Below, piece after piece: positions 52,482 through 62,534 of a stretch of DNA of 64,000 nt. Source of the DNA: Streptomyces roseolus (GTDB lineage Bacteria; Actinomycetota; Actinomycetes; Streptomycetales; Streptomycetaceae); contig NZ_BMTV01000005.1 in the NCBI RefSeq assembly GCF_014649855.1, positions 203,248-267,247 of the forward strand, in the 5' to 3' direction. Made by a program: the position numbers and the translations under genes. Numbering within the stretch: position 1 is the first letter of the stretch; each line of letters starts with the position of its first letter. The notes under the pieces are model-generated. The model was not told the origin of the DNA, ran no database searches, and worked only from the letters and a program-made list of their open reading frames with translations.

Positions 52482-53990
52482 CTACCGGTGCTCGTGCTCG
52501 TGCACCCCGTTCGTCGCCGCGATCTTCTTCCAGGACTTCGGCTGGACCGGCGCCGCCGCCGTCCGGGCGGGGGAGGCCGGCGCGGAGGCAGCCGAGGGGC
52601 CGGCCGCCGGCTTGGACGGCTCGTACAGCCAGGTGTCGAAGAGCTCCGCGAGCGGCTCGCCGGAGACCTCCTCCGCGTACCGGACGAAGTCCGCGACCCG
52701 CGCGTCACCGTGCGCGAACCGCTGCGGCCACCCCTTCAGGACCGTGAAGAAGTCCTCGTCGCCGATCTCGTTCCGCAGTGCCTGGAGCGCCAGCGCGCCC
52801 CGGTCGTACACGGCGATGTGGAACTGGTTCTCCGGCCCCGGGTCGCCCGGCTTCACCGTCCAGAACGGGTCCTCGGCGGTCCGCACGGCGTACACGTAGT
52901 CGGCCAGTTCCTGCGCCGTGCCCTCGCCCTCCTTCTCCGACCACAGCCACTGGGCGTAGCGGGCGAAGCCCTCGTTGATCCAGATGTCCTTCCAGTCGCG
53001 CACCGAGACGCTGTCGCCGTACCACTGGTGGGCCAGCTCGTGGACGACCACGGACACGTTCGAGCCGTTCGCGAACTGCCGCGGGCTGTAGAACGGCCGG
53101 GTCTGCGTCTCCAGGGCGTAGCCGCTGGTCACATTGGGGACGTAGCCGCCGAGCGCGTTGAACGGGTACGGGCCGAAGGCCTCCTCCAGCCACTCCGCGA
53201 CCTCGGCGGTCCGCTCGATCGAGGCCCGGGCCGCGCCCGCGTGGCCGCCGAGGTCCTTGCTGTAGGCGTTGAGGACCGGCAGCCCGTTCGCGGTCGTGTC
53301 CGTCGTGATGTCGAACTTCCCCACCGCGAGCGTGGCCAGATACGGCGCCTGCGGCTTGTCGGAACGCCAGTTGAAGCGGGTCCAGCCCAGCCGCGAGGAC
53401 TGCGACTGGAGCACGCCGTTGCTGATCGCCTGGGTGCCGTCCGGCACCGAGACGGACACGTCGAAGGTGGCCTTGTCGCGCGGGTGGTCGTTGGACGGGA
53501 ACCACCAGGCGGCCGAGTCCGGCTCCTGCGCGGCGACTCCGCCGTCCGGGGTGCGGTGCCAGGCCGACCAGCCGCCGACCTTGAACTCGGACGGCTTGCC
53601 CGCGTAGCGGACCACCACCGTGACCTGCCGGTTCTTCGGCAGCGGCACGGCCGGCACGATCTCCAGCTCGTGCTCCCCGGTGGCCTTGAACGAGGCCCGC
53701 CGGCCGTCGACCCGCACCTCGCTCGCCTTCAGCCCCAGGTCCAGGTTGAACCGGGAGAGGTTCTGCGTGGTCGTCGCCAGGATCGTCGCCGTCCCCTCCA
53801 GGAGGTCGGTCACCGGCTGGTACTTCAGGCGCAGGTCGTAGTGGGAGACGTCGTAGCCGCCGTTGCCGGCGGTGGGGTAGTAGGAGTCGCCGATGCCCGG
53901 CGCGCCCGGGACGTAGTCGGCCGCCGAAGCCGGGATCGCCAGCAGCAGCGAGGCCGCGAGGGCGCTCGGAACGATGATTCTGCGGTGCAC
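52482..53990 (-). CDS. Secreted M1-family aminopeptidase
   Basis: 502 residues. A signal peptide (1-23, ends ASA|ADY) is followed by an M1 domain with the zinc site [12 protein letters not shown] and [18 protein letters not shown] (third ligand Glu). The exopeptidase GAMEN motif is replaced by SGYALETQ, as in other actinobacterial secreted M1 enzymes. A Pro/Ala/Ser-rich linker and a short histidine-containing tail (VHEHEHR) close it. GTG start after GGAG. Confidence 0.93.
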   Translation of the reverse strand: MHRRIIVPSALAASLLLAIPASAADYVPGAPGIGDSYYPTAGNGGYDVSHYDLRLKYQPVTDLLEGTATILATTTQNLSRFNLDLGLKASEVRVDGRRASFKATGEHELEIVPAVPLPKNRQVTVVVRYAGKPSEFKVGGWSAWHRTPDGGVAAQEPDSAAWWFPSNDHPRDKATFDVSVSVPDGTQAISNGVLQSQSSRLGWTRFNWRSDKPQAPYLATLAVGKFDITTDTTANGLPVLNAYSKDLGGHAGAARASIERTAEVAEWLEEAFGPYPFNALGGYVPNVTSGYALETQTRPFYSPRQFANGSNVSVVVHELAHQWYGDSVSVRDWKDIWINEGFARYAQWLWSEKEGEGTAQELADYVYAVRTAEDPFWTVKPGDPGPENQFHIAVYDRGALALQALRNEIGDEDFFTVLKGWPQRFAHGDARVADFVRYAEEVSGEPLAELFDTWLYEPSKPAAGPSAASAPASPARTAAAPVQPKSWKKIAATNGVHEHEHR

Positions 53991-54202
53991 GGAGGGCTCC
54001 CCAAGTCGTGGGTGACGAAGACGCGTGGGTGGGCGTCGGTCCTTGATCCGGACTTGTTCGGACTCTATGAACCACGCGACGGAGCGTCACGTAAAGGGCG
54101 CCTTCCGTCACACGATCGCCATTCGGCCGACATGAAGCACCGGTTCACCCGTTTCCCGCACGCGCTCTTCCGCACCCCGGGCCGGGCGAGTACGGTCCCG
54201 CC

Positions 54203-55531
54203 ATGCCGATGCCCACGCCCGTGCCGAAGCGTCCGCGTGCCGCCCGCCGCGCCCTGGCCCTCGCCGCCGGGGCGGCCCTCCTCGGACTGCCCCTCGTCAC
54301 CGTCCCCGCGAAGGCGGCGGTTCCGGACGCGCCGCCGGCCCCGCCCCGGACCGGCTTCGAGGCGAGCGGCGGCGCCCGCTGGACGACCGCAGCGGAGGAG
54401 CGGGACTTCCTCGCCGCCGTCGACCGGCGCAGCGCCCGCCTCGCCGTCACCACCATCGGCACCACCGAGCAGGGCCGGCCGCTGCGGCTCGCCGCCCTCG
54501 GCCCCGCGCGCGGCGCCACCACGGTGCTGCTCGTCTGCAGCCAGCACGGTGACGAGCCGGCCGGGCGCGAGGCCTGCCTCACCACCGTCCGCGACCTCGC
54601 CCTCGCCCGTGACCCCGGGACGCTGCGGCTGCTCGCCCGCACCACCGTCCTCGTCGTGCCCGACGCCAACCCCGACGGTCGCGAGGCCGGCACCCGGGGC
54701 AACGCCGCCGGCATCGACGTCAACCGCGACCACCTCGCCCTGCGCACCGCCGAGGCCCGCGCCCTCGCCGCCGTGATCCGCGACCGCCGGCCCGATCTCG
54801 TCCACGACCTCCACGAGTACGGCGCCACCCCCGGCCACTACGACAAGGACCTCCTCGCCCTCTGGCCGCGCAGCCTCGACACCGACGCCCGCGTCCACGC
54901 CGAGTCCCGCGTCCTCTCGGAGGAGTACGTCCGCCCCGGCGCCGCCCGCGCGGGCCGCACCCACGGCGTCTACGGCATCTGGACCGACCCCTTCACCGGC
55001 CGCCCCGTGAAGCAGGTCGCGGGCGACGGCCAGGAGCGCATCCTGCGCAACACCGCCGGGATCAAGCACATGGCCGCCCTCCTCGCCGAGACCCGCGAGG
55101 ACCCGCTCGGCGAGGCGGAAGAACGCGACCCGGCCCTCTCCCAGCGGCGCAGGGTCGCCACCCACCTCACCGCCCTGGCGGACGTCTTCGCGTACGTCTC
55201 CGAGCGCCGCGCCCCGCTCGCCGCGGCCACCTCCGCCGCCCGGCTCGCCGGTCTCGCCGACGAGGGACCGGTCTATCTCGGCGGCGCCGACAACGACCCG
55301 CCCGAGCCCGCCGAGATCATCGCCGACCCGCCCTGCGGCTACCGCCTCGACGCCGCCCAGTACGCCGAGACCGGCGACGAACTCGCCCTGCACGGGGTGG
55401 AGTCGAGCCGGACCGCGGACGGCGGCGCGTACGTCCCGCTGCGCCAGTCGCAGCGCCTCCTCGTGCCGCTGCTCCTCGACGGCCGCGCGACCTATCGCCT
55501 CGTCAGTGGGCTTCCTGTGGAGGAGTGTTGA
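54203..55531 (+). CDS. Secreted M14-family zinc carboxypeptidase
   Basis: 442 residues. A basic twin-like N-terminus ([20 protein letters not shown]) and signal peptide end near AKA|AVP. The zinc site is [13 protein letters not shown] (H-x-x-E), with the substrate-binding NRD in [16 protein letters not shown] and the third ligand in [11 protein letters not shown]. The C-terminal domain after residue 300 is unassigned. TACGGT (54191-54196) 6 nt before the ATG suggests leaderless expression. Divergent from the M1 peptidase. Confidence 0.92.
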   Translation: MPMPTPVPKRPRAARRALALAAGAALLGLPLVTVPAKAAVPDAPPAPPRTGFEASGGARWTTAAEERDFLAAVDRRSARLAVTTIGTTEQGRPLRLAALGPARGATTVLLVCSQHGDEPAGREACLTTVRDLALARDPGTLRLLARTTVLVVPDANPDGREAGTRGNAAGIDVNRDHLALRTAEARALAAVIRDRRPDLVHDLHEYGATPGHYDKDLLALWPRSLDTDARVHAESRVLSEEYVRPGAARAGRTHGVYGIWTDPFTGRPVKQVAGDGQERILRNTAGIKHMAALLAETREDPLGEAEERDPALSQRRRVATHLTALADVFAYVSERRAPLAAATSAARLAGLADEGPVYLGGADNDPPEPAEIIADPPCGYRLDAAQYAETGDELALHGVESSRTADGGAYVPLRQSQRLLVPLLLDGRATYRLVSGLPVEEC

Positions 55532-55587
55532 CGTTTCCGTGGGCGAGAAGGGCCATGTCCGACAGGTCCCGTTGGGGCGGGTAAAGT

Positions 55588-55599
55588 TACCGGTCGGTA
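55588..55599 (+). promoter_or_regulatory. Dyad TACC-GGTC-GGTA
   Basis: Lies 48 bp before the small secreted protein, within AGTTACCGGTCGGTACTGAC. Same half sites and spacing as the dyad upstream of the sphingomyelinase. Confidence 0.4.
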
Positions 55600-55647
55600 C
55601 TGACCATGCCTCACACGGGCCCCCACGGCCCCGACTTGGAGAACCAC

Positions 55648-55953
55648 ATGTCCCACGCGACGCGTGCGCGCCGCACCCTGCCCGCCCTGTTCGCCACGAT
55701 GCTGCTGGCCGGGGGCCTGCTGCTCGGACAGACCGCCGCCGCCCCGTCGGCCGAGGCCGCCTCCGGCCGCACCTGCAACCCGGCCCAGCTGTACAACCAG
55801 GCCCGCGCCGAGCGCGACCGGGCCGCCCAGCTCAAGCGCCTCAAGGCCTACGAGGAGTCCCGCCGCGCCTACGCCCGCGCCGACGCCCTGCAGCGCCGCG
55901 CCAAGCAGTGCGAGCGCGCCGACGAGGTCGTGGCCCCGCCGTTCGGGAGGTGA
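55648..55953 (+). CDS. Small secreted protein
   Basis: 101 residues. A signal peptide (1-37, ends AEA|ASG) precedes a mature 64-residue helical domain with two cysteines (GRTCNPAQ and AKQCERAD) that could form a disulfide. The helices carry many Arg, Ala and Tyr. GGAG lies 7 nt before this ATG; an in-frame ATG at 55606 is not favoured. Function unknown. Confidence 0.75.
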   Translation: MSHATRARRTLPALFATMLLAGGLLLGQTAAAPSAEAASGRTCNPAQLYNQARAERDRAAQLKRLKAYEESRRAYARADALQRRAKQCERADEVVAPPFGR

Positions 55954-55958
55954 CCCGC

Positions 55959-56026
55959 GCGGGACGCGCTCCGCGTCCCGCCGGCCCGCCGAAGGCCCCC
56001 GTCCTCGCCGGACGGGGGCCTTCGGC
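55959..56026. terminator. Two tandem terminator hairpins
   Basis: GCGGGACGCG-CTC-CGCGTCCCGC (55959-55981) is followed by a 17-bp stem beginning GCCGAAGGCCCCC (55988-56026). They lie between convergent stops and serve both directions. Confidence 0.88.
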
Positions 56027-56034
56027 CGTACGCC

Positions 56035-56991
56035 TCACCCCGGCACCAGCTCCGCCGCCCGCCGCGCGCAGCCCCACGCCACCGTCACCCCGGCGCCCCC
56101 GTGCCCGTAGTGGTGCACCAGAAGGCCACCGCCCGGCAGCCGTACCGCCTCGACGCGCACCCCGCCGGTGCGGGCCGGCCGCAGCCCCACCCGGTGGCCG
56201 AGCACCCGGGCCCCGGCGATCTCCGGCCGGATCCGGGCGCACCGCGCCACGATCCCCGCCGCCGTCGCCGCGTCGGGCTCCGGTCCCTCCGCACCCTCCT
56301 CGGCGGTCCCTCCGAGGACGAGCCGCCCCGGCTGCGGGAAGAAGTACGTCGTCTCCGCGGCCCCCGCGTCCGCGGCCGTGAACCACTCCTCGACCCCCGG
56401 GTTCTCCACCAGCACCAACTGGCCCCGCACCGGCCGCAGTCCGGCGTCCGGCACCAGCTCCCGCGCCGCGAGCCCCGTGCAGTTCACCACCACCGGCGCC
56501 GCCGCGGCCGGCTCCTCCCAGGCGGCGACCGCCCGCCGCTCGACCACCCCGCCCGCCGCCTCCAGGCGGCTCCGCAGCCACCCCAGGTGGACCGGCATGT
56601 CGATCAGCGGCAGCCGGGCCGCCAGTCCCGTCGCGTACGGCCCCGGAACCTCCTCCGGCGGAAGCCGCCGCAGGCCCGGCACCCGGGCCGCCCACGCCCC
56701 GAGGCCGTCCAGGGGCGTGTCCGCGTGGACCCCCGGCACCCACCGCACCCCGGTCTCCTCCGGTGCCGCGGCCAGCTCCCCGTACACCTCCAGCGACTCC
56801 AGCGCCCAGGCGCCCGCCTCCTCCGCCGGCTCGATCCGGTACGGCCACCACAGGGCGCCCGCCACCGCCGAGGTCGTCGCCTCCGCCGGGTCCCGGGCCC
56901 AGACCCGCACCCGCAGCCCCCGCTCCGCCAGCACCACCGCCGTCGTCAGCCCGACGACCCCGCCGCCCACCACGATCACGTCGCTGCCCAT
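56035..56991 (-). CDS. D-amino-acid oxidase (FAD)
   Basis: 318 residues. The FAD-binding start is DVIVVGGGVVGLTTAVVLAERG. GLRPARTGGVRVE and HHYGHGGAGVTVAWG are the D-amino-acid oxidase signatures near the C-terminus. It oxidises D-amino acids to keto acids with H2O2. TACGGT (complement of 56998-57003) 6 nt before the ATG suggests a leaderless mRNA. Divergent from the third ABC-F gene. Confidence 0.92.
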   Translation of the reverse strand: MGSDVIVVGGGVVGLTTAVVLAERGLRVRVWARDPAEATTSAVAGALWWPYRIEPAEEAGAWALESLEVYGELAAAPEETGVRWVPGVHADTPLDGLGAWAARVPGLRRLPPEEVPGPYATGLAARLPLIDMPVHLGWLRSRLEAAGGVVERRAVAAWEEPAAAAPVVVNCTGLAARELVPDAGLRPVRGQLVLVENPGVEEWFTAADAGAAETTYFFPQPGRLVLGGTAEEGAEGPEPDAATAAGIVARCARIRPEIAGARVLGHRVGLRPARTGGVRVEAVRLPGGGLLVHHYGHGGAGVTVAWGCARRAAELVPG

Positions 56992-57043
56992 GCCCGGACC
57001 GTACCCGGGCCGCCCCCGCCGCCCACGTAGGATGCGTGGTCTG

Positions 57044-58681
57044 ATGACTGCCACTCTCGTCGCCAAGGACCTCGCCGCCGGCCACGGCGAACGCACCCTC
57101 TTCGCCGGTCTCGACCTCGTCGTCGCCCCCGGCGACGTCATCGGCCTCGTCGGCGTCAACGGCGCCGGCAAGTCCAGCCTGCTGCGGCTGCTCGCCGGGC
57201 TCGACACCCCCGAGGAGGGCGAGGTCCGGCTCTCCCCGCCGACCGCGTCCGTCGGCCACCTGCCGCAGGAGCCCGAACGGCGCGAGGGCGAGACCGTCCG
57301 GGAATTCCTGGCCCGCCGCACCGGTGTCGCCGCCGCCCAGGCCGCCATGGACGAGGCCACCCAGGGCCTCGTCGACGGCACCCCCGGCGCCGACGACGCG
57401 TACGCCACCACCCTGGAGCGCTGGCTCGACCTCGGCGGCGCCGACCTCGACGAGCGCGCCGAGGAGGTCGCCGCCTCCCTCGGCCTCACCGTCGGCCTCG
57501 ACCAGCCGATGACCGCCCTCTCCGGCGGCCAGGCCGCCCGCGCCGGCCTCGCCTCCCTCCTCCTCTCCCGCTACGACGTCTTCCTCCTCGACGAGCCCAC
57601 CAACGACCTCGACCTCGACGGCCTGGAGCGCCTGGAGGCCTTCGTGAAGGGGCTGCGGGCCGGCACCGTCGTCGTCAGCCACGACCGCGAGTTCCTGACC
57701 CGCACCGTCACCAAGGTCCTCGAACTCGACCTCGCCCAGCAGCAGATCACCCTCTACGGCGGCGGCTACGACGCCTACCTGGAGGAGCGGGCCACCGCCC
57801 GCCGGCACGCCCGCGAGGAGTACGAGGAGTACGCCGACAAGAAGTCCGCCCTGGAGAGCCGGGCGCTCATGCAGCGCAACTGGATGGACAAGGGCGTCCG
57901 CAACGCCCGCCGCAAGGCCACCGACAACGACAAGATCGGCCGCAAGCTCCGCGGCGAGTCCAGCGAGAAGCAGGCCGCCAAGGCCCGCCAGACCCAGCGC
58001 ATGATCGAGCGCCTGGACGTCGTCGACGAGCCCCGCAAGGAGTGGGAGCTGCGGATGGAGATCGCCGCCGCGCCCCGTTCCGGCGCCGTCGTCGCCACCC
58101 TCCGCGACGGCGAGGTCCGCCGCGGCGACTTCGCCTTCGGCCCCGTCACCCTCCAGATCGACTGGGCCGACCGGGTCGCCGTCACCGGCGCCAACGGCGC
58201 CGGCAAGTCCACCCTGCTCGCCGCCCTCCTCGGCCGCCTCCCGCTCGACTCCGGCCACGCCGCCCTCGGCTCCGGCGTCGTCGTCGGCGAGGTCGACCAG
58301 GCCCGCAGGCTCTTCCACGGCACCGAGACGCTCCTCGACGCCTTCTGCGCCGCCGTCCCCGACACCGAACCGGCCGAGGTCCGCACCCTGCTCGCCAAGT
58401 TCGGCCTCAAGGCCGACCACGTGCTGCGCCCCGCCACCACCCTCTCCCCGGGCGAGCGGACCCGCGCCGCCCTCGCCCTCCTCCAGGGCAGGGGCGTCAA
58501 CCTCCTCGTCCTCGACGAGCCGACGAACCACCTCGACCTGCCCGCCATCGAACAGCTGGAGTCCGCCCTCGACTCCTACGAGGGCACGCTGCTCCTGGTG
58601 ACCCACGACCGCCGCATGCTCGACGCGATCCGCGTCAACCGCCGCGTCGAGGTCGCCGACGGCAAGGTCACCGAACTCTGA
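57044..58681 (+). CDS. ABC-F family ATPase (third in window)
   Basis: 545 residues. Domain 1 has GVNGAGKS, LSGGQAARAGL and FLLDEPTNDLD; domain 2 has GANGAGKS, LSPGERTRAAL and LVLDEPTNHLD. The linker (ARRHAREEYEEYADKKSALESRALMQRNWMDKG) resembles housekeeping ABC-F translation factors more than the resistance group. TAGGAT (57028-57033) lies 10 nt before the ATG. First of three overlapping genes. Confidence 0.93.
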   Translation: MTATLVAKDLAAGHGERTLFAGLDLVVAPGDVIGLVGVNGAGKSSLLRLLAGLDTPEEGEVRLSPPTASVGHLPQEPERREGETVREFLARRTGVAAAQAAMDEATQGLVDGTPGADDAYATTLERWLDLGGADLDERAEEVAASLGLTVGLDQPMTALSGGQAARAGLASLLLSRYDVFLLDEPTNDLDLDGLERLEAFVKGLRAGTVVVSHDREFLTRTVTKVLELDLAQQQITLYGGGYDAYLEERATARRHAREEYEEYADKKSALESRALMQRNWMDKGVRNARRKATDNDKIGRKLRGESSEKQAAKARQTQRMIERLDVVDEPRKEWELRMEIAAAPRSGAVVATLRDGEVRRGDFAFGPVTLQIDWADRVAVTGANGAGKSTLLAALLGRLPLDSGHAALGSGVVVGEVDQARRLFHGTETLLDAFCAAVPDTEPAEVRTLLAKFGLKADHVLRPATTLSPGERTRAALALLQGRGVNLLVLDEPTNHLDLPAIEQLESALDSYEGTLLLVTHDRRMLDAIRVNRRVEVADGKVTEL

Positions 58682-59412
58682 TGGGCGTCGCCTTCGGCTG
58701 GGGGCCCGTCGGGGCACGGGCCCTCGCCGCCGGCACCGGCTGCCTGGTCGTCGTCGACGCGCTCTCCTTCACCACCGCCGTCGGCGTCGCCGTGGAGCGC
58801 GGGACGGCCGTGCACCCGTACCGATGGCGGGACGCCACGGCCGCCGCGTACGCCCGCGAGAAGGACGCCGTCCTCGCCGTCGGCCGGAGCGAGGCCACCG
58901 GGACGCACCCCTGGTCGCTCTCCCCGGCGGCGCTCCGCTCGGCCCCCGCCCCGGACCGGCTGGTCCTGCCGTCCCCGAACGGCTCCACGATCGCCGCCGA
59001 GGCCGGGACGGCGACCGTCGTCGCCGCCTCGCTCCGCAACCGCACCGCCGTCGCCCACTGGCTCGCCCGCCACGGATACGGCTCCGGGGCACGCCCGCTC
59101 GCCGTGGTCGCCGCCGGCGAGCGGTGGCCGGACGGCTCGCTGCGCCCCGCCCTGGAGGACCACCTCGGGGCCGGCGCGGTCCTCGACGCCCTGCGCGGCC
59201 TCGCGCCGGGGCTCCCCCTGTCCCCGGAGGCGACCGCGGCGGCCACGCTGTGGGCGGCGACGGACGACCCGGCCGCGGCCTTGCACGGCTGCGACTCGGG
59301 CCGTGAACTGTACGAGTACGGCTTTCCGCGGGACGTGGAGGTGGCCGCCGAACTCGACGCGTCGACGACCGTCCCCGTCCTCGTGGACGGCGCATTTACG
59401 GAGGCACCATGA
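58681..59412 (+). CDS. 2-phosphosulfolactate phosphatase (ComB) family protein
   Basis: 243 residues. It has the ComB pattern: VVVDALSFTTAVGVAVERG, PSPNGSTIAAEAG, AASLRNRTAVAHWL and AVVAAGERWPDGSLRPALEDHLGAGAVL. In methanogens ComB removes phosphate in coenzyme M synthesis; in actinobacteria the role is not established. ATG shares the last A of the ABC-F stop (TGATG), so it is coupled to it. Confidence 0.88.
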   Translation: MGVAFGWGPVGARALAAGTGCLVVVDALSFTTAVGVAVERGTAVHPYRWRDATAAAYAREKDAVLAVGRSEATGTHPWSLSPAALRSAPAPDRLVLPSPNGSTIAAEAGTATVVAASLRNRTAVAHWLARHGYGSGARPLAVVAAGERWPDGSLRPALEDHLGAGAVLDALRGLAPGLPLSPEATAAATLWAATDDPAAALHGCDSGRELYEYGFPRDVEVAAELDASTTVPVLVDGAFTEAP

Positions 59413-59813
59413 CCGACGACAGCGTGACCCGGCTCCTCGCGATGCTGGACGACCTCGACGCGGACGTCGACGCCACGATCGACCTCGCCGACGAGATCGC
59501 GGCGAGCGGCGACCGGACCCGGCTGCCGCGCCTGGAGTCCGAACTGGACCGGGCCGTCGCCGAGCGCAACGGCTACGCCCGCGAACTCCTCGGCGGCGTC
59601 CTCGCCGCCCTCGGCGGCCCCGACACCCTCCCGGTCCTCGTCCGCGCCTCGGCGGTCGACCTCGGTGACGACCAGGACGGCCTGGCGGCGGAGATCGTCG
59701 ACCTGGTCCAGGCCGACCCGAAGAAGGCCGAGACGGTCCTGCGCCCGCTGACCGACGACGACGACCTGGCCGTGGCCAACCGCGCCGACTGGGCCCTGCG
59801 CTTCCTGCCGTAG
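59409..59813 (+). CDS. Acidic HEAT-like repeat protein
   Basis: 134 residues with the helical, Leu/Ala/Asp-rich look of HEAT or ARM repeats (LPVLVRASAVDLGDDQDGLAAEIVDLVQ, KKAETVLRPLTDDDDLAVANRADWALRFL). It overlaps the preceding stop (ATGA), so the three genes form one operon. Function unknown. Confidence 0.82.
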   Translation: MTDDSVTRLLAMLDDLDADVDATIDLADEIAASGDRTRLPRLESELDRAVAERNGYARELLGGVLAALGGPDTLPVLVRASAVDLGDDQDGLAAEIVDLVQADPKKAETVLRPLTDDDDLAVANRADWALRFLP

Positions 59814-59959
59814 CCGTTCCGTCGCGGGCGCACGTCCCGCCGGGGCGACGGGGGCCCCTGTTCGAGCGAAGCGGAGAGCCGGGGAGAGGGCGGGCACGAC
59901 GGAACGGCGCTCCTGCGGGCGCCTCCGCTCCGTCGCGCCTCCGCCACGGCGGCCGCCCG

Positions 59960-59990
59960 CCCCGGTCCCGCCGCGCGGGCGGGACCGGGG
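59960..59990. terminator. Terminator between convergent operons
   Basis: CCCGGTCCCGCC pairs with GGCGGGACCGGG around five bases (12-bp stem). It serves the HEAT-like gene and Tex. Confidence 0.8.
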
Positions 59991-60006
59991 GCGGCGTCGT
60001 GGGGCG

Positions 60007-62421
60007 TCAGCGCCGCTTGCCGCCGCCCTCCCCGAAGAGCCCCGCCTTCCGGAGGGCGTCCGCCATCGCGCTGTTCGCCGGCGCGGCGGCCTGACCGCGG
60101 CCCTGGCCCTGGTTCTGGTTCTGGCCCCGGCCCTGTGCGCGCCCCTGGCCCTGACCGCGGCCCTGGCCCTGCCGCTGCTGGGGCGGCCGGCCGCCCCGCT
60201 CGCGCCGCGGCCCGCGCTCGCCGGAGCCGTCCTCCGCCACCGCCTCGTCCTCCAGCCGCAGCGTCAGCGAGATCCGCTTGCGCGGGATGTCGACGTCGAG
60301 GACCTTCACCTTCACCACGTCGCCCGGCTTCACCACGTCCCGCGGGTCCTTGACGAAGGTCTTCGACATGGCCGAGACGTGCACCAGGCCGTCCTGGTGG
60401 ACGCCGACGTCCACGAACGCCCCGAACGCGGCCACGTTCGTGACCACGCCCTCCAGGACCATCCCCGCCACCAGGTCGCCGATCTTCTCGACACCCTCCT
60501 TGAAGGTGGCCGTCCTGAACGCGGGCCGCGGGTCGCGGCCCGGCTTCTCCAGCTCGCGCAGGATGTCGGTGACCGTCGGCAGACCGAAGGAGTCGTCGAC
60601 GAAGTCGGCCGGCCGCAGCGACCGCAGCGTCGCCGTGTCGCCGATCAGCGCCGCGACCTCACCGCCGGTGGTCTTCGCCATCCGCCGCACCACCGGGTAC
60701 GCCTCCGGGTGCACCGCCGAGGCGTCCAGCGGGTCGTCGCCGCCCCGGATGCGCAGGAAGCCCGCGCACTGCTCGTACGCCTTCGGGCCGAGCCTGGCCA
60801 CGTCCTTCAGGGCCTTGCGGGACCGGAAGGGGCCGTGGGCGTCGCGGTGCGCGACGATGTTCTCGGCGAGGCCGGAGCTGATCCCGGAGACCCGCGAGAG
60901 CAGCGGCGCCGAGGCGGTGTTGACGTCGACGCCGACGCCGTTCACACAGTCCTCGACGACCGCGTCGAGCGAGCGGGAGAGCTTCGTCTCGGCGAGGTCG
61001 TGCTGGTACTGGCCGACGCCGATCGACTTCGGGTCGATCTTCACCAGCTCGGCCAGCGGGTCCTGGAGCCGCCGGGCGATGGACACCGCGCCGCGCAACG
61101 ACACGTCCAGGTCCGGGAGTTCCTGCGAGGCGAACGCGGAGGCCGAGTAGACGGAGGCGCCGGCCTCCGAGACCATCACCTTCGTCAGGTTCAACTCCGG
61201 GTGCCTGGCGAGGAGTTCGGCGGCCAGCTTGTCGGTCTCGCGGGAGGCCGTGCCGTTGCCGATGGCGACCAGCTCGACCGCGTGCTCCTTCGCGAGCCGT
61301 GCCAGCCTCGCCAGCGACTCGTCCCACCTGTTGGCCGGGACGTGCGGGTGGACCGTGTCGGTGGCGACGACCTTGCCGGTCGCGTCGACCACCGCCACCT
61401 TCACCCCGGTGCGGAAACCGGGGTCGAGGCCCAGCGTCGCCCGGGTGCCGGCCGGCGCGGCGAGCAGCAGGTCCCGCAGGTTCGCCGCGAAGACCCGGAC
61501 CGCCTCGTCCTCGGCGGCCGTCCGCAGCCGCACCCGCAGGTCGATCCCGAGGTGCGTCAGGATCCGGGTGCGCCACGCCCAGCGGACCGTGTCCTGGAGC
61601 CACTTGTCGCCGGGGCGCCCCCGGTCGGCGATGCCGAAGCGGCTCGCCACGATCGGCTCGTACGACGACGGCCCGTCGGTGGCCTCCTCCGGCTCCAGCT
61701 CCAGGCCGAGGACGTCCTCCTTCTCGCCGCGCAGCAGGGCGAGCACCCGGTGCGAGGGGAGCGCGGTGAACGGCTCGGCGAAGTCGAAGTAGTCGGCGAA
61801 CTTCGCGCCCGGCCCCTCCTTGCTGTCGCCCTTGCCCTCGCGGACCTTCGCGACCAGCCGGCCCCGCGTCCACATCCGCTCACGCAGCTCGCCGATGAGG
61901 TCGGCGTCCTCGGAGAACTTCTCGGTGAGGATCGCCCGCGCGCCCTCCAGGGCCGCGGCGGCGTCCGCGACGCCCTTGTCCGCGTCGACGAAGGCCGCCG
62001 CCGCGGCGGCCGGCTCCACCGACGGGTCGGCGAGCAGTCCCTCCGCCAGCGGCGCGAGTCCGGCCTCGCGGGCGATCTGCGCCTTGGTGCGCCGCTTCGG
62101 CTTGAACGGAAGGTAGATGTCCTCCAGGCGCGCCTTGGTGTCGGCCGCGAGGATCCGGGCCTCCAGCTCCTCCGTGAGCCTGCCCTGCTCGCGCACCGAG
62201 TCGAGGACGGCCGACCGCCGGTCCTCCAGCTCCCGCAGGTACCGCAGCCGCTCCTCCAGGGTGCGCAGCTGCGCGTCGTCGAGCATCTCGGTCGCTTCCT
62301 TGCGGTAGCGCGCGATGAACGGCACGGTGGAGCCGCCGTCGAGCAGCTCGACCGCCGCCCTGACCTGTCGCTCGCGTACGCCGAGCTCCTCGGCGATCCT
62401 TGCTTCGATGGACGTCGTCAC
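60007..62421 (-). CDS. tex: Tex-family RNA-binding transcription accessory protein
   Basis: 804 residues. Tex domains in order: N-terminal HTH (ELGVRERQVRAAVELLDGG), YqgF/RNase H-like core (TLGLDPGFRTGVKVAVVDATG), HhH region (VNTASAPLLSRVSGISSGLAENIVAHRD) and S1 RNA-binding domain (GMVLEGVVTNVAAFGAFVDVGVHQDGLVHVS). The last 70 residues are a Gln/Gly/Arg-rich tail (QRQGQGRGQGQGRAQGRG...), likely disordered and RNA-binding, encoded by short imperfect DNA repeats. GTG start. Confidence 0.96.
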   Translation of the reverse strand: MTTSIEARIAEELGVRERQVRAAVELLDGGSTVPFIARYRKEATEMLDDAQLRTLEERLRYLRELEDRRSAVLDSVREQGRLTEELEARILAADTKARLEDIYLPFKPKRRTKAQIAREAGLAPLAEGLLADPSVEPAAAAAAFVDADKGVADAAAALEGARAILTEKFSEDADLIGELRERMWTRGRLVAKVREGKGDSKEGPGAKFADYFDFAEPFTALPSHRVLALLRGEKEDVLGLELEPEEATDGPSSYEPIVASRFGIADRGRPGDKWLQDTVRWAWRTRILTHLGIDLRVRLRTAAEDEAVRVFAANLRDLLLAAPAGTRATLGLDPGFRTGVKVAVVDATGKVVATDTVHPHVPANRWDESLARLARLAKEHAVELVAIGNGTASRETDKLAAELLARHPELNLTKVMVSEAGASVYSASAFASQELPDLDVSLRGAVSIARRLQDPLAELVKIDPKSIGVGQYQHDLAETKLSRSLDAVVEDCVNGVGVDVNTASAPLLSRVSGISSGLAENIVAHRDAHGPFRSRKALKDVARLGPKAYEQCAGFLRIRGGDDPLDASAVHPEAYPVVRRMAKTTGGEVAALIGDTATLRSLRPADFVDDSFGLPTVTDILRELEKPGRDPRPAFRTATFKEGVEKIGDLVAGMVLEGVVTNVAAFGAFVDVGVHQDGLVHVSAMSKTFVKDPRDVVKPGDVVKVKVLDVDIPRKRISLTLRLEDEAVAEDGSGERGPRRERGGRPPQQRQGQGRGQGQGRAQGRGQNQNQGQGRGQAAAPANSAMADALRKAGLFGEGGGKRR

Positions 62422-62534
62422 CGTGTCCCGACCCGTCTGCTCGTACCACTGGCTTGCCCGTGCATTCTGCCGCGTCCGTCACCCGGACGCGGCAACCGGT
62501 CCGGTTCCGCGCGCGCCGCCCGGCGTCCCCGGGC

